DNA from: Iphinoe sp. HA4291-MV1
GTDB lineage: Bacteria; Cyanobacteriota; Cyanobacteriia; Cyanobacteriales; Nostocaceae
DNA: 64,000 bases
Assembly (NCBI GenBank): GCA_019359415.1
Contig: JAHHHH010000001.1
Span: 242,841-306,840, forward strand
Reading direction: 5' to 3'
Shown: in pieces, positions 6,228 through 15,221 of the stretch
How positions within the stretch are numbered: the first letter of the stretch is position 1
Layout of the letters: every line of letters begins with the position of its first letter
The notes under the pieces: model-generated
What the model was told of the DNA's origin: nothing
What the model saw: the letters and a program-made list of their open reading frames with translations, nothing else
Databases searched by the model: none
Program-made: the position numbers and the translations under genes

Positions 6228-7727
6228 TTAATCAACCCAGTGCTTAGCGCGTTCTACTGCCTTTTGCCAAGTTGCAAAGTTTTCCAAAGCGCTATTTCTC
6301 CCCACACTAGGGACAAATACGCGGTCAATCTGTCGTTGCTGCAATAGTACCTCATCATTATCCCAAAATCCAGCAGCCAAACCTGCCGCAAATGCGATAC
6401 CTTGCACAGTCATTTCACGCATCGTCGGACGTTCAACTGGTATTCCCAACACGTCTGCTTGGAATTGCATGAGGAAGTTGTTCTCACAAGCACCACCGTC
6501 TACACTCAGTCGTTCAATGGGAATAGTGTTGGATGCATTAATTGCTTGCACAACTTCTTGAACCTGATAAGCCAATGCCTCTAGTACCGCACGTATTAAA
6601 TGCTCACGTTGTACCATTGCGGTAATACCGAAAAAAGCTCCCCTTGCACTCATGTCCCAATGAGGCGCACCCAATCCACTGAATGCAGGGACAAAGTAAA
6701 CTCCGCCATTGTCTGTAACGCGATTTGCTAGCACTTCAGTTTCAGCAGCTGTTGTGATGATTTCAATGCGATCGCGCAACCATTTGATGCAAGCTCCACT
6801 CGTGAATATGCTACCTTCTAATGCATAGCTCACGTCTAAAGTTCCGCTGGCGTTTGCTTGAGTCCATGCTAGAGTACTCAAAAGTTGATGCTGGGAACGC
6901 ACGATTTGAGAGCCAGTGTGAGCAACTAAAAAGCTCCCAGTGCCGTAGGTGCATTTCATCAATCCGGGAGAATGGCAGCCATGTCCAAACAAAGCAGCTT
7001 GTTGATCTCCTAAAATAGCAGTGATAGGAATTTCAACGCCTAATAAGCTAGCATCGGTCATTCCAAATGTTCCGAAGCTAGGTTGAATTTGGGGCAAGAT
7101 ATCAGCAGGTATTTTAAACAAAGTCAGTAGCGTCTCATCCCATTCACAAGTTACCAGATTCATGAGCATTGTGCGGCTGGCGTTGCTGTGATCAGTGGCG
7201 TGAACTTTTCCACCCGTGAGATTCCACAGCACCCAGGTATCAATCGTCCCAGCTAAGATGTTTTTGAGGTCAACGTCTGCAAAATGCTCTAACAGCCATG
7301 ATAACTTTGTGGCGGAAAAATAAGCATCAATAATCAGTCCTGTGCGATCGCAAATTTCCTGAGCATATCCTTGCTCTTGCAGTTGATGGCACAGAGGAGC
7401 AGTGCGGCGGTCTTGCCAAACAATTGCTCTATGGAGAGGTTGCCCAGTTATTTTATCCCAAATTAAGCAAGTTTCTCGCTGCACCGTCAACCCAAGAGCA
7501 ACAATTTCATTAGCGGCAATCTGGGCATTTTGAATCGCAGTTTGCATAACCCAGCAAGTCGCCTGCCAAATTTCTAGGGAGTCATGCTCTAACCATCCAG
7601 GCAGAGGATAGTACTGTGTCAGTTCCTGATATGCCTGACCAACAATATTACCATCTGCGTTAAACACAAACGCACGGTTACTTGTTGTACCCAAATCTAA
7701 TGCCAGGATGTAGCCCGATTTTTCCAT
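6228..7727 (-). CDS. glpK: Glycerol kinase
   Basis: This FGGY-family kinase phosphorylates glycerol with ATP to glycerol-3-phosphate in the cytoplasm. The N-terminal phosphate-binding motif ALDLGTTSNRAFVF is followed by HDSLEIW, WQDRRTA, GDQQAALFGH, YGTGSFLV and, near the C-terminus, VDGGACENNFLMQFQAD. The frame is open further upstream to 7802, but the family start is the Met of MEKSGYILALDLG at 7727, giving ~499 residues, the normal length. No glycerol facilitator or glycerol-3-phosphate dehydrogenase lies next to it, so the gene appears to be monocistronic. Its 3' end runs into the STRR next to tRNA-Asn. Confidence 0.96.
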   Translation of the reverse strand: MEKSGYILALDLGTTSNRAFVFNADGNIVGQAYQELTQYYPLPGWLEHDSLEIWQATCWVMQTAIQNAQIAANEIVALGLTVQRETCLIWDKITGQPLHRAIVWQDRRTAPLCHQLQEQGYAQEICDRTGLIIDAYFSATKLSWLLEHFADVDLKNILAGTIDTWVLWNLTGGKVHATDHSNASRTMLMNLVTCEWDETLLTLFKIPADILPQIQPSFGTFGMTDASLLGVEIPITAILGDQQAALFGHGCHSPGLMKCTYGTGSFLVAHTGSQIVRSQHQLLSTLAWTQANASGTLDVSYALEGSIFTSGACIKWLRDRIEIITTAAETEVLANRVTDNGGVYFVPAFSGLGAPHWDMSARGAFFGITAMVQREHLIRAVLEALAYQVQEVVQAINASNTIPIERLSVDGGACENNFLMQFQADVLGIPVERPTMREMTVQGIAFAAGLAAGFWDNDEVLLQQRQIDRVFVPSVGRNSALENFATWQKAVERAKHWVD

Positions 7728-8117
7728 ATAATATTGCGAGAATATCCTTGTGATGATAACTGAAACTAGTGACAAATGACAAAGCCCCAAGGCGTAATGC
7801 ACAAGGGGTTTGTGTTTGAGTATTAAAGGGCGTTACTTAAACGAGTTTTTACTTGAAAACCATGCTGGGTTTAAAAAAGAATTTCATTTTGCGATCGCTA
7901 TTGATGTTCTTATTCCCCAAAAATCTCTTTTCATAAATCTACCCTCAAATAGCATGATTGATACAGCAGTTGCCAGGTAGATTAGGACATGAACTAATGA
8001 GAAAACATGGACACCAAGAGACTTTCAAGCCTGTTAAGAGTTAAGCGTTCCCTGTTCCCTGCTATAAATCAGGAAAATGTGTTGTTATCTAAGCTCAACT
8101 TTCACTTCATCAAAATC
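7728..8117. other. Intergenic region without a recognisable gene
   Basis: These 390 bases separate glpK from the interrupted secreted-protein gene. I see an imperfect hairpin (ACAAAGCCCC/GGGGTTTGT around 7776-7812) and a HIP1 site, but no supported ORF or RNA gene. It must contain the glpK promoter, which I cannot place. Confidence 0.5.
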
Positions 8118-9077
8118 TCAACCACCTCTTTCGCCTCTTGATACAACATTAGACGGACAGTTATTGCCATTATTTGGAGTCCAAGTTTGGTGGTATTCCT
8201 TCAAAGACATAGCTTCAGAAGGCTCAACATCCCAGTATGTGTGTGAGTGTAAACGGTCGCTTATGCTGGTGAAAGGACGCGTTGCATTAGAGGAGTAGGC
8301 ATCAGGTGTTCCTGCACCTGCTCCACCCGTGATTAAGTTGCCTTGAGCATAAGTACACTGCTGACCAGGTTGTAATACGTTTCCTGATCGAGGACTAGTA
8401 TAAGGTTTTATTGTGTCTTTACGCTGTCGATAACCTCTTTCTGCTCCCGGATGATAGCGCGAAAGTCGAGCGTTAGCACTTTCAAAACCAGACGATCTTT
8501 TAATAATGTCTTGCTCAGTGCAAGGGCAATTGGGAAGGTTCTCTTTCCAACCAGGGAACTCTTCTCGTAGTTGACGTGCTCTCTCGCGTGCAGCCTGGAG
8601 TTTCTCTGGTACTTGCTCATCTCTTCGCGGTGGCGCAGTAGGCTGAGTTCGTTTTGGTACAGTTGTTTGAGAGGATGGAAGCTTTGTCCTATTTGAGCAT
8701 ATAATGAATTTAAAACCATCACAATTGGGATGATTTACCCCTTCTTGACAGATTCTTCCATCACCAATAACCCGGGTTATTTTAGGGCGAGAATCTACAC
8801 CATACTCTACGAATTTACTGTATCCATTTAATTCACAAAAAGCTTTTGCTGCGGGCTTTCCACAATTACGCTCCCACGTATAGCACCAATCTAACCGTTG
8901 ACCTCCAATACTAGGATTCTTAAAAGTTTCAGTTTGCGAACCTGTTTGAGCTAAGAGAAAATTATTATTTTAAACAGGCGGACGAGCTATTTCACCATGA
9001 GCTAATATTGAAGGTGCGATCGCAATGATACAGCCAATTGCGATTCCTAGTAGTTGAACAATTAATTTCTTGACCAT
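8118..9077 (-). pseudogene. Secreted Cys-rich protein gene interrupted by an in-frame TAA at codon 36
   Basis: From an ATG at 9077 the frame encodes a signal peptide (MVKKLIVQLLGIAIGC..., predicted cleavage after SILA) and then HGEIARPPV. It meets a TAA at 8970-8972. Directly after it, in the same frame, ~284 further codons stay open to a TGA at 8118, 960 bases in all. The downstream part has paired cysteines (LDWCYTWERNCG, AFCELNGY, GRICQEG, NCDGFKFIIC), a basic Pro-rich linker, ENLPNCPCTEQD and a C-terminal HTYWDVEPSEAM...NNGNNCPSN. I do not recognise the family. A single base change would restore a full secreted protein. Either this is a very young pseudogene or the stop is read through. 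An inverted repeat CCTGTTT/AAACAGG brackets the stop codon. Confidence 0.7.
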
Positions 9078-9253
9078 TTAAATTTGTAGACGTTGTGATT
9101 AGTGTCGTAGGTACAATCGGATACTTCCCTTTTAAATAACGATTAACACTCCCACCGCCTAAAAGGTGTGGGAGTGTCAATTAAGCTCTGTTTTACGGCT
9201 AAGATTTGTAGGAAACAGTTGGGAAAAAACTGTTACCAAACTCACTTTTTGCC

Positions 9254-9586
9254 TTATGGTGTTTTTTTAGGTGTTGGTGCTGGTGTACTATATGTACCTG
9301 TGCCTGTGCCAGGTGTGCTGTATGTACCAGACGTACCTGGAGTAGGTGTTGGTGAAACTTTGGTTTGGGGTCTCTTTCTACTTCTAGGTGGTTTAGCTGT
9401 CGTTGTGGGTGTAGGCGTGGCTGTCGTTGCGGATCTAGGTGTAGCTGTAGTTGTGGGTTTCGGTGTAGCTGTAGTTGTGGGTTTCGGTGTTTGTGCCTGA
9501 ACTACTGATGGAAAGCTAGCAACAGGTATGGTCAGTGCCATGCCAAAAACTAGGGAGGCTGCGACGGATCTAATAAGCTTACTCAT
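9254..9586 (-). CDS. Small secreted Thr/Pro-rich protein
   Basis: The 110-residue product begins with a signal peptide (MSKLIRSVAASLVFGMALTI, then VASFPSVVQAQ with cleavage after VQA or AQ). The mature part is almost entirely Thr, Pro, Ala and Lys: four TTTATPKP-type repeats, a basic patch (PPRSRKRPQTK) and GTYSTPGTGTGTYSTP. It is probably an extended, possibly glycosylated, extracellular or periplasmic peptide. The opposite strand is also open because of the repeats, but the signal peptide and the GAGGAGT ribosome binding site just upstream favour this strand. It has the same orientation as the interrupted secreted-protein gene nearby. No function can be assigned. Confidence 0.75.
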   Translation of the reverse strand: MSKLIRSVAASLVFGMALTIPVASFPSVVQAQTPKPTTTATPKPTTTATPRSATTATPTPTTTAKPPRSRKRPQTKVSPTPTPGTSGTYSTPGTGTGTYSTPAPTPKKTP

Positions 9587-9736
9587 CTTAACTGGTCACT
9601 CCTCTTAACATTAAAGTAAGTACTTTTCCATGATCTTATATCCGATGTCGTCGCAATAAACTAGTGTTACGATACCTTTTCAAGGTAATCTAATTAATAT
9701 TTTTCTTACTAAAGACCTTCGCCAAAATCCGACACC

Positions 9737-9973
9737 TTAGTACCGCTACCGAGTAAGTCAAAAGTCAAAAGGAGCCAGTGTGCCCTTGGAGGTTCTCTCT
9801 CCTGTCACCAGACGCTGCTTTGAACATTGAGTGCACAAGCGCGTGGTTTCCCCTGTTGTTGCAAGAGCATCTGTGCAAAGAGAAGCAACTGGCGTTCAAA
9901 AGTCAAAAAGTTTATCAAGCTTTTCGCTCCTCCTTGAATGGTAGCTTTATTTCCGCACTAGATGTACTAGTAG
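9737..9973 (+). repeat. Dispersed intergenic repeat, copy 1 (partner at 58403-58525)
   Basis: The segment begins TAGTACCGC, has AGTCAAAAGTCAAAA, and ends GGTAGCTTTATTTCCGC followed by GTACTAGTA. The same order of motifs recurs at 58403-58525 with a shorter middle. It is bounded by TAGTAC/GTACTA complementary ends. The surrounding 9587-10225 contains nothing else that I can support as a gene. Confidence 0.5.
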
Positions 9974-10018
9974 AGCATCAAGGTTGACTTGAGGGGTAAA
10001 TTTTAATAATTTCTTCCT

Positions 10019-10060
10019 TGTCCTCCTTGTCCTCCTTGTCTCCCACTCCCCTTGTCCTAC
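10019..10060 (+). repeat. Short tandem CT-rich repeat (TCCTCCTTG units)
   Basis: Three near copies of the unit TTGTCCTCC stand in tandem in the spacer upstream of the helicase gene. Confidence 0.7.
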
Positions 10061-10225
10061 CTAAACTCGTCAATTCAAAGTTGACAAACCACTAGGCTGG
10101 GATGAAATTTCAGAAGAATGAGAAAATTCTGAATTTTTTGCATAATTATGTCGTGCTCCATACCTACTTTTGGTAAAGTAGTCTAGACCCTCTAGAAATT
10201 CTAGACAAACCAAAAGCGTGGACTC

Positions 10226-13200
10226 ATGAAAGTTATTCATGGTACATGGATACCCAACGCAGTGGCTGACTTTATTCAACCTGGGTCTTTTTATCTGTGG
10301 GTAGAAACCCCTGAACTCAAAGAACGTCGTAATAAAAATCAACAAATTCACCCCAGACATCTAACACAAGGTGAATTAGTAGCCTTTTTACTCCAAGAGT
10401 TAGGAATCAAAGAACCAGCAGCTACTTTAAACGAACGTATATCTCCTAAATATTTTGCTCTACCAACTGCTAACAATCAACCCATCCCCTCACCAGAATT
10501 AATTAAGTATCTGGAAATAGATCTTCCTGAAGAATATAAAGGGTTTCAATACTGGCAGGTAGATTGCTATGAGGCTATAGTGTCTGTCAAAACTGATTAT
10601 TCTCAAGCCTCAAAAGCTATCAATGTTATCAAACTCCTCAACGAAATCCACTTTTTAGCATTATACACCTCAGGTGACATTCAACTTGGATCAGACCTGC
10701 TGTTTTGGTATCACTATACTCAAGCCTTTAAACAATTCATTCTCAAAGACCAATACATTCCAGGACTGAAATACCGTCAGTTAGAAGCTACTGTTACTAA
10801 AACGAATAAAAAAGGTAAGACAAAAACGGGAGCAACGCAGCCATTTGAAATCTATGCCTCTTGGGAAATTATTTCTGAACAATATGAATTGAATCTGAAG
10901 AAATACATCGAATATATGCCGCTAATCTGTGTGGCGGGTTCAGTCGCACCGACTCATCTGGTAGAGTTCTTTGATAAAGAAAAACTTTTACGTCACTTCA
11001 GTGAGTCTCTTCTTAATGATATAGTTACCCACACACCCTCAACGGCTGCTTTTGACAAACAAATTGCTGATTCCCTTATTCACCATTGCTTACGTCCAAA
11101 CAGTGACAACCCACAAACAACGGATGCTGCTTTAGAACAATACAAGCAATGGTTAACATGGAAAACCAAAATCGCTCGTACCCAAAGCGACTCCCCTTTT
11201 CATCTCTGCTTTCAGTTGTACTCTCCTCCTTCAGAGGCGATCGACAACTGGCAGATTCAATTCCTTGTCGCCAGCAAACAAGATCCCTCCCTGAAACTAG
11301 CGCTGGCTGACTACTGGACAATGAGTCAAAAAACCAAAACTGGGGTACACAAGCAATTTGGTAAGAGCTTTGAAACGGATTTGCTTCTTAATCTGGGCTA
11401 CGCAGCACGTATGTATCCTCAGTTATGGCGGGGATTAGAAACACAACACCCCACCGGATTGCAACTCACCTTAGAAGAGGCTTTTGACTTCCTCAAAGAA
11501 AGTGCTTGGGTGCTGGAAGATGCTGGTTTTAAGGTCATTGTACCTGCTTGGTATACCCCCGCAGGTCGCCGTCGGGCAAAAATTCGCCTCAAAGCCTCTG
11601 CTAGCAAACTATCCGCAACGAAAAGCGAGACAAAAAGCTATTTCAGCTTTGATTCGCTGGTGGAGTATCAATATGAACTGGCAATTGGTGACAAAGCAGT
11701 TACTCCACAAGAATGGCAACAACTTATTAATTCTAAAGCTCCCTTAGTCCATTTTCGCGGTCAGTGGATGGAACTAGACCGAGACAAAATGCAGCAGTTC
11801 CTAGAATTTTGGCAGTCACACGCTGATGAAAAATCAGAAATGACAATGCTAGAGTTCCTGCAACGTAATGCTGAAGTTGGCGAAGAGTGGGAATTTGAAT
11901 ATGACCAATTCTTGTCTGAGACAATGGCGAAGTTGCAAGACAAAAGTCGGTTGGAACCCATTTCTGAACTGTCACAATTGCAAGGAAATCTCCGCGAGTA
12001 CCAAAAGCGTGGCGTATCATGGTTGCAATACCTGGAAAGATTAGGATTAAATGGCTGTCTGGCAGATGATATGGGCTTGGGCAAGTCGGTGCAAGTCATT
12101 GCTAGACTTGTGCAGGAGAGAGATGAGGGAGAAAGTAATTCAAAATGGACTGCGTCCCGCTGCGCTAACAAAATTCAAAGTTCAAAATTAGGAGTATCTT
12201 CCTCATCTTTCCCATCCTCTGTATCGCCTACACTATTAATTGCCCCAACTTCAGTTGTGGGGAACTGGCAGAAAGAAATTGCCAAATTTGCACCCCATCT
12301 TAAAACGATGGTTCATCACGGTAGCAGCCGTCTTCAGCAGGAGGCAGATTTTAAAGCAGCGAGTCTACAGCATGATGTGGTGATTACCTCTTTTACCTTA
12401 GCTCGCAAAGATGAAAAGCTACTGAGTAGCATGAAATGGCAGCGGGTGGTACTGGATGAAGCACAAAATATTAAAAATCCCAAAGCTGCACAGACAAAGG
12501 CAGTTTTGAAATTATCAGCAAAACACCGACTTGCTTTGACGGGAACTCCTGTAGAAAATCGTTTGCTAGATTTGTGGTCAATTTTTAACTTTCTTAACCC
12601 AGGTTACTTGGGGAAAGAAGCACAATTTCGTAAGTCTTTTGAGATTCCAATTCAAAAAGAGAATGATAAATTAAAATCAACAACCCTCAAGAAGTTAGTT
12701 GAACCATTGATTTTACGGCGTGTCAAAACTGACCAATCTATTATCAATGATTTACCTGATAAAATTGAACAAAAACTCTACACGAATTTAACAAAAGAAC
12801 AAGCATCACTCTACGAAGTTGTTGTCAAGGATGTGGAGGAAAAACTAAAAACAGCAGAGGGAATTCAACGCAAAGGATTAATCCTCTCTACGTTGATGAA
12901 ATTGAAGCAGATTTGCAACCACCCAGCACAATTCTTACAAGATGGTAGTGAATTTTTACCAGAACGTTCTCATAAATTAAGTCGTTTAGCAGAGATGATA
13001 GAGGAAGCATTATCAGAAGGAGAAAGCCTCCTCATTTTTAGTCAATTCACTGAGATTTGCGAAAGTCTGGAGAAATATCTGAAACACACTCTGCATTGCA
13101 ATACATACTATTTACATGGAGGTACTAGCCGCGAAAGACGTGAGAAAATGATTGCAGAATTCCAAGAGCCAGAAACAGAATCATCTATTTTTATACTTTC

Positions 13201-13510
13201 TCTGAAAGCGGGTGGTGTTGGTATTACCCTCACGAAAGCTAACCATGTTTTCCACTTTGATCGTTGGTGGAACCCAGCAGTAGAAAATCAAGCAACAGAC
13301 CGCGCTTTTCGTATTGGTCAAAAGAAGAATGTTTTTGTTCATAAATTTGTTGCGATCGGTACTCTAGAAGAGAGAATTGACCAAATGATTGAAGATAAGA
13401 AAAAACTCTCTGCTGCTGTTGTTGGTAGTGATGAATCGTGGTTGACAGAACTGGACAATGATGCATTTAAGGAACTTATTGCACTAAACAGAAGCGCGAT
13501 TTTGGAGTAA
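10226..13510 (+). CDS. SNF2-family DEAD/DEAH-box helicase with an in-frame repeat insertion
   Basis: The 1094-residue protein has an N-terminal ~550-residue helicase-associated region and then the SNF2 ATPase. This shows DDMGLGKS (Walker A, about residues 613-620), TLLIAPTSVVGNW, LDEAQNIKNP (motif II near 742), LTGTPVENR, LSLKAGGVGITL and ATDRAFRIGQ (motif VI near 1025). Between motifs I and Ia, residues ~635-667 (SNSKWTASRCANKIQ...SSSSF) are absent from the family pattern. They are encoded by bases 12137-12179, an exact copy of the intergenic repeat at 3957-3999, and by adjoining AT-rich sequence. The frame is kept, so the protein may still work with a surface loop. The SWIM protein gene follows after three bases, a standard bacterial pair. 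The role is ATP-dependent remodelling of DNA-protein complexes; substrates are unknown. Confidence 0.95.
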   Translation: MKVIHGTWIPNAVADFIQPGSFYLWVETPELKERRNKNQQIHPRHLTQGELVAFLLQELGIKEPAATLNERISPKYFALPTANNQPIPSPELIKYLEIDLPEEYKGFQYWQVDCYEAIVSVKTDYSQASKAINVIKLLNEIHFLALYTSGDIQLGSDLLFWYHYTQAFKQFILKDQYIPGLKYRQLEATVTKTNKKGKTKTGATQPFEIYASWEIISEQYELNLKKYIEYMPLICVAGSVAPTHLVEFFDKEKLLRHFSESLLNDIVTHTPSTAAFDKQIADSLIHHCLRPNSDNPQTTDAALEQYKQWLTWKTKIARTQSDSPFHLCFQLYSPPSEAIDNWQIQFLVASKQDPSLKLALADYWTMSQKTKTGVHKQFGKSFETDLLLNLGYAARMYPQLWRGLETQHPTGLQLTLEEAFDFLKESAWVLEDAGFKVIVPAWYTPAGRRRAKIRLKASASKLSATKSETKSYFSFDSLVEYQYELAIGDKAVTPQEWQQLINSKAPLVHFRGQWMELDRDKMQQFLEFWQSHADEKSEMTMLEFLQRNAEVGEEWEFEYDQFLSETMAKLQDKSRLEPISELSQLQGNLREYQKRGVSWLQYLERLGLNGCLADDMGLGKSVQVIARLVQERDEGESNSKWTASRCANKIQSSKLGVSSSSFPSSVSPTLLIAPTSVVGNWQKEIAKFAPHLKTMVHHGSSRLQQEADFKAASLQHDVVITSFTLARKDEKLLSSMKWQRVVLDEAQNIKNPKAAQTKAVLKLSAKHRLALTGTPVENRLLDLWSIFNFLNPGYLGKEAQFRKSFEIPIQKENDKLKSTTLKKLVEPLILRRVKTDQSIINDLPDKIEQKLYTNLTKEQASLYEVVVKDVEEKLKTAEGIQRKGLILSTLMKLKQICNHPAQFLQDGSEFLPERSHKLSRLAEMIEEALSEGESLLIFSQFTEICESLEKYLKHTLHCNTYYLHGGTSRERREKMIAEFQEPETESSIFILSLKAGGVGITLTKANHVFHFDRWWNPAVENQATDRAFRIGQKKNVFVHKFVAIGTLEERIDQMIEDKKKLSAAVVGSDESWLTELDNDAFKELIALNRSAILE
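12137..12179 (+). repeat. 43-bp dispersed repeat inserted in frame in the SNF2 helicase gene
   Basis: This copy is identical to 3957-3999. It is translated as part of SNSKWTASRCANKIQS between helicase motifs I and Ia. The total insertion, with flanking AT-rich heptads, is about 33 codons and leaves the frame intact. Confidence 0.9.
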
Positions 13511-13513
13511 CTT

Positions 13514-14353
13514 ATGGCAAAATTTAGTCGAACTTGGTGGGGCGATCGCTTTATTCAAGCGTTGGAAGCTTTTACCGATGACGCCAGACTACAACGTGGA
13601 CGTTCTTATGCTCGTGGTGGTAAAGTGTTGAGCTTTGAGATTGAGCAAAATCACATCACGGCTAGGGTCAAAGGGTCGATTAATCCTTACTTTGGTGTTT
13701 ACAAAGAACCAACATACAACATTTCAATAGAAATTACACCCATTGCTAAAGCGCGGTGGAATGAAATTATCCAGCAACTTTCATCAAAAGCGAGTGTTGT
13801 TTCTCGACTGCTCATTAACGAAGTTCCAGAAAATATTGAAGACTCTTTTTCGGAATTAGGAGTACACCTATTACCTCATAGTAGAAAGGACTTCAAAACT
13901 TCATGCTCTTGTCCAGATTATGCTAATCCCTGTAAGCATATTGCCGGAGTTTACTATCTCGTTGCTTCTCAACTGGACCAGAACCCATTTTTGCTATTTG
14001 AACTGCGGGGATTATCAAAAGTAGAACTTCAGAAAAAATTAGCTGAATCACCCTTGGGTAAACTCCTTTCTGAGGAACTTGATGCCAAAGAACTTAAGAT
14101 AGAAGCTTCAACTTCTTTATATACAAAGCTTTCTACACAGCAAATTGACCAAAAGCCAAGTGCTAGAGAATTTTGGTTAGGTATAAAGCGATTACCTCAA
14201 ACAATTGAAGTTGCAACTCCAAGCGCAGTCTCAGCAATTTTGATTAAGAAACAGGGTGATTTCCCGGCTTTTTGGCAAAAGGATAATTCTTTTATTGAAG
14301 CAATGGAGGAATTATATCAGCGAGTGAAAACGAAAAATCAGAATTTGATGTGA
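13514..14353 (+). CDS. SWIM zinc-finger protein
   Basis: The 279-residue protein carries a SWIM-type zinc-binding motif CSCPDYANPCKHIAG (C131-x-C133...C140-x-H142). The N-terminal part (FSRTWWGDRFIQALEAF, RGRSYARGGKV) is the usual start of the SWIM family that accompanies SNF2 helicases in bacteria. The ATG lies three bases after the helicase stop, so the two are co-transcribed. They probably act together, the SWIM finger supplying DNA or protein contacts for the ATPase. That partnership is inferred from conserved neighbourhood. A few C-terminal residues (AMEELYQRVKTKNQ) form a short helix after the last domain. Confidence 0.9.
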   Translation: MAKFSRTWWGDRFIQALEAFTDDARLQRGRSYARGGKVLSFEIEQNHITARVKGSINPYFGVYKEPTYNISIEITPIAKARWNEIIQQLSSKASVVSRLLINEVPENIEDSFSELGVHLLPHSRKDFKTSCSCPDYANPCKHIAGVYYLVASQLDQNPFLLFELRGLSKVELQKKLAESPLGKLLSEELDAKELKIEASTSLYTKLSTQQIDQKPSAREFWLGIKRLPQTIEVATPSAVSAILIKKQGDFPAFWQKDNSFIEAMEELYQRVKTKNQNLM

Positions 14354-14376
14354 GGTGAACTACAGATGCAGCGGCG

Positions 14377-15189
14377 TTAGACCGCTCTGTAAGCCCATAT
14401 TTCAAACTTAGCTTTGGAAGAAAGGACTTCCTCTAAAGAGCCGTAATGCTTAATACAAAACTCCTCAAGTTCATTCATGATTATCTTAAATGTCTCATCT
14501 GGTATTTGCCAACATAAGCCGTATGCTCGTGCTCTAAAAAAACTTAGTAACTCTTTGACTGTGTTTTTAACTATCCATTCTTTGGCAACAAAATAATTTG
14601 ACTTGCTCCCTCTACTGTGGAAATATTCCTCTACATCTATTTTTTTGATGACTGCATTGATATGCTTCGATTTTTGCTTAGCATCCTCATATTTAGCCAG
14701 GATTGCTCGAAAATAATCTTCAAGTTCTTTGCGGGCTGGCGGCGTAATCCATTGACAGTTAAGATAAAAGCCGCCAGGTTTCAGTACTCGATTAATATGA
14801 TCTAAAAATACTCTCCAATCAGAAACGGTATGAAGCATATGAACAGTCATGACAACATCAAAACTATGATTTGAAAAAGGCAAATGTGAAGCATCAGCAT
14901 GAATCAACTTCAAATTTGGGGGAGTTTCATTGAATTTCTGACGGAACTGATCGAGCATTTCTTCAGAAATATCAATTCCTGTCACTGAATAACCACGTTT
15001 AACAAAAGGAAGAACATTTAAGCCTGTACCAACACCTGGTTCTAAAAAAGATGTCTCAGGTGTTGCACAAACAAGTTTAAGGATAAAATCTGCCACTTCT
15101 TCTGCTACTGACTCTGTTAACCAGCGCGTTTGGTCGTAGATTTGTGCAATATTATCGTAGTAGTTAATCTGAACTTCCCCCAGTGCCAA
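14377..15189 (-). CDS. Class I SAM-dependent methyltransferase
   Basis: The 270 residues include the SAM-binding motif I FLEPGVGTGLNVLPF (about residues 51-65), GIDISEEML (motif II), HADASHLPF and FDVVMTVHMLH, then the post-core VLKPGGFYLNCQW. This is the methyltransferase type 11/25 fold; the acceptor substrate cannot be deduced. The only usable start is a TTG, with a weak AAGG upstream. The gene is convergent with the SWIM gene (24 bases apart) and has the same direction as the CCA-adding enzyme, 32 bases downstream of it, so they may share a transcript. Confidence 0.85.
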   Translation of the reverse strand: MALGEVQINYYDNIAQIYDQTRWLTESVAEEVADFILKLVCATPETSFLEPGVGTGLNVLPFVKRGYSVTGIDISEEMLDQFRQKFNETPPNLKLIHADASHLPFSNHSFDVVMTVHMLHTVSDWRVFLDHINRVLKPGGFYLNCQWITPPARKELEDYFRAILAKYEDAKQKSKHINAVIKKIDVEEYFHSRGSKSNYFVAKEWIVKNTVKELLSFFRARAYGLCWQIPDETFKIIMNELEEFCIKHYGSLEEVLSSKAKFEIWAYRAV

Positions 15190-15221
15190 TGTACTAAATA
15201 GACCTTACAGCTATTTTCAGC

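Noticed and set aside
8118-9077. AA10 lytic polysaccharide monooxygenase
   Set aside because: The predicted mature protein starts with His-Gly, as in these enzymes, but the rest lacks the fold's second His region and a stop follows soon after.
9168-9500. Plus-strand ORF opposite the Thr/Pro-rich gene
   Set aside because: It is a mirror of the repetitive minus-strand gene, which has a signal peptide and ribosome binding site.
10070-10360. Minus-strand ORF across the SNF2 start
   Set aside because: It overlaps the helicase N-terminus and its promoter, with no recognisable domain.
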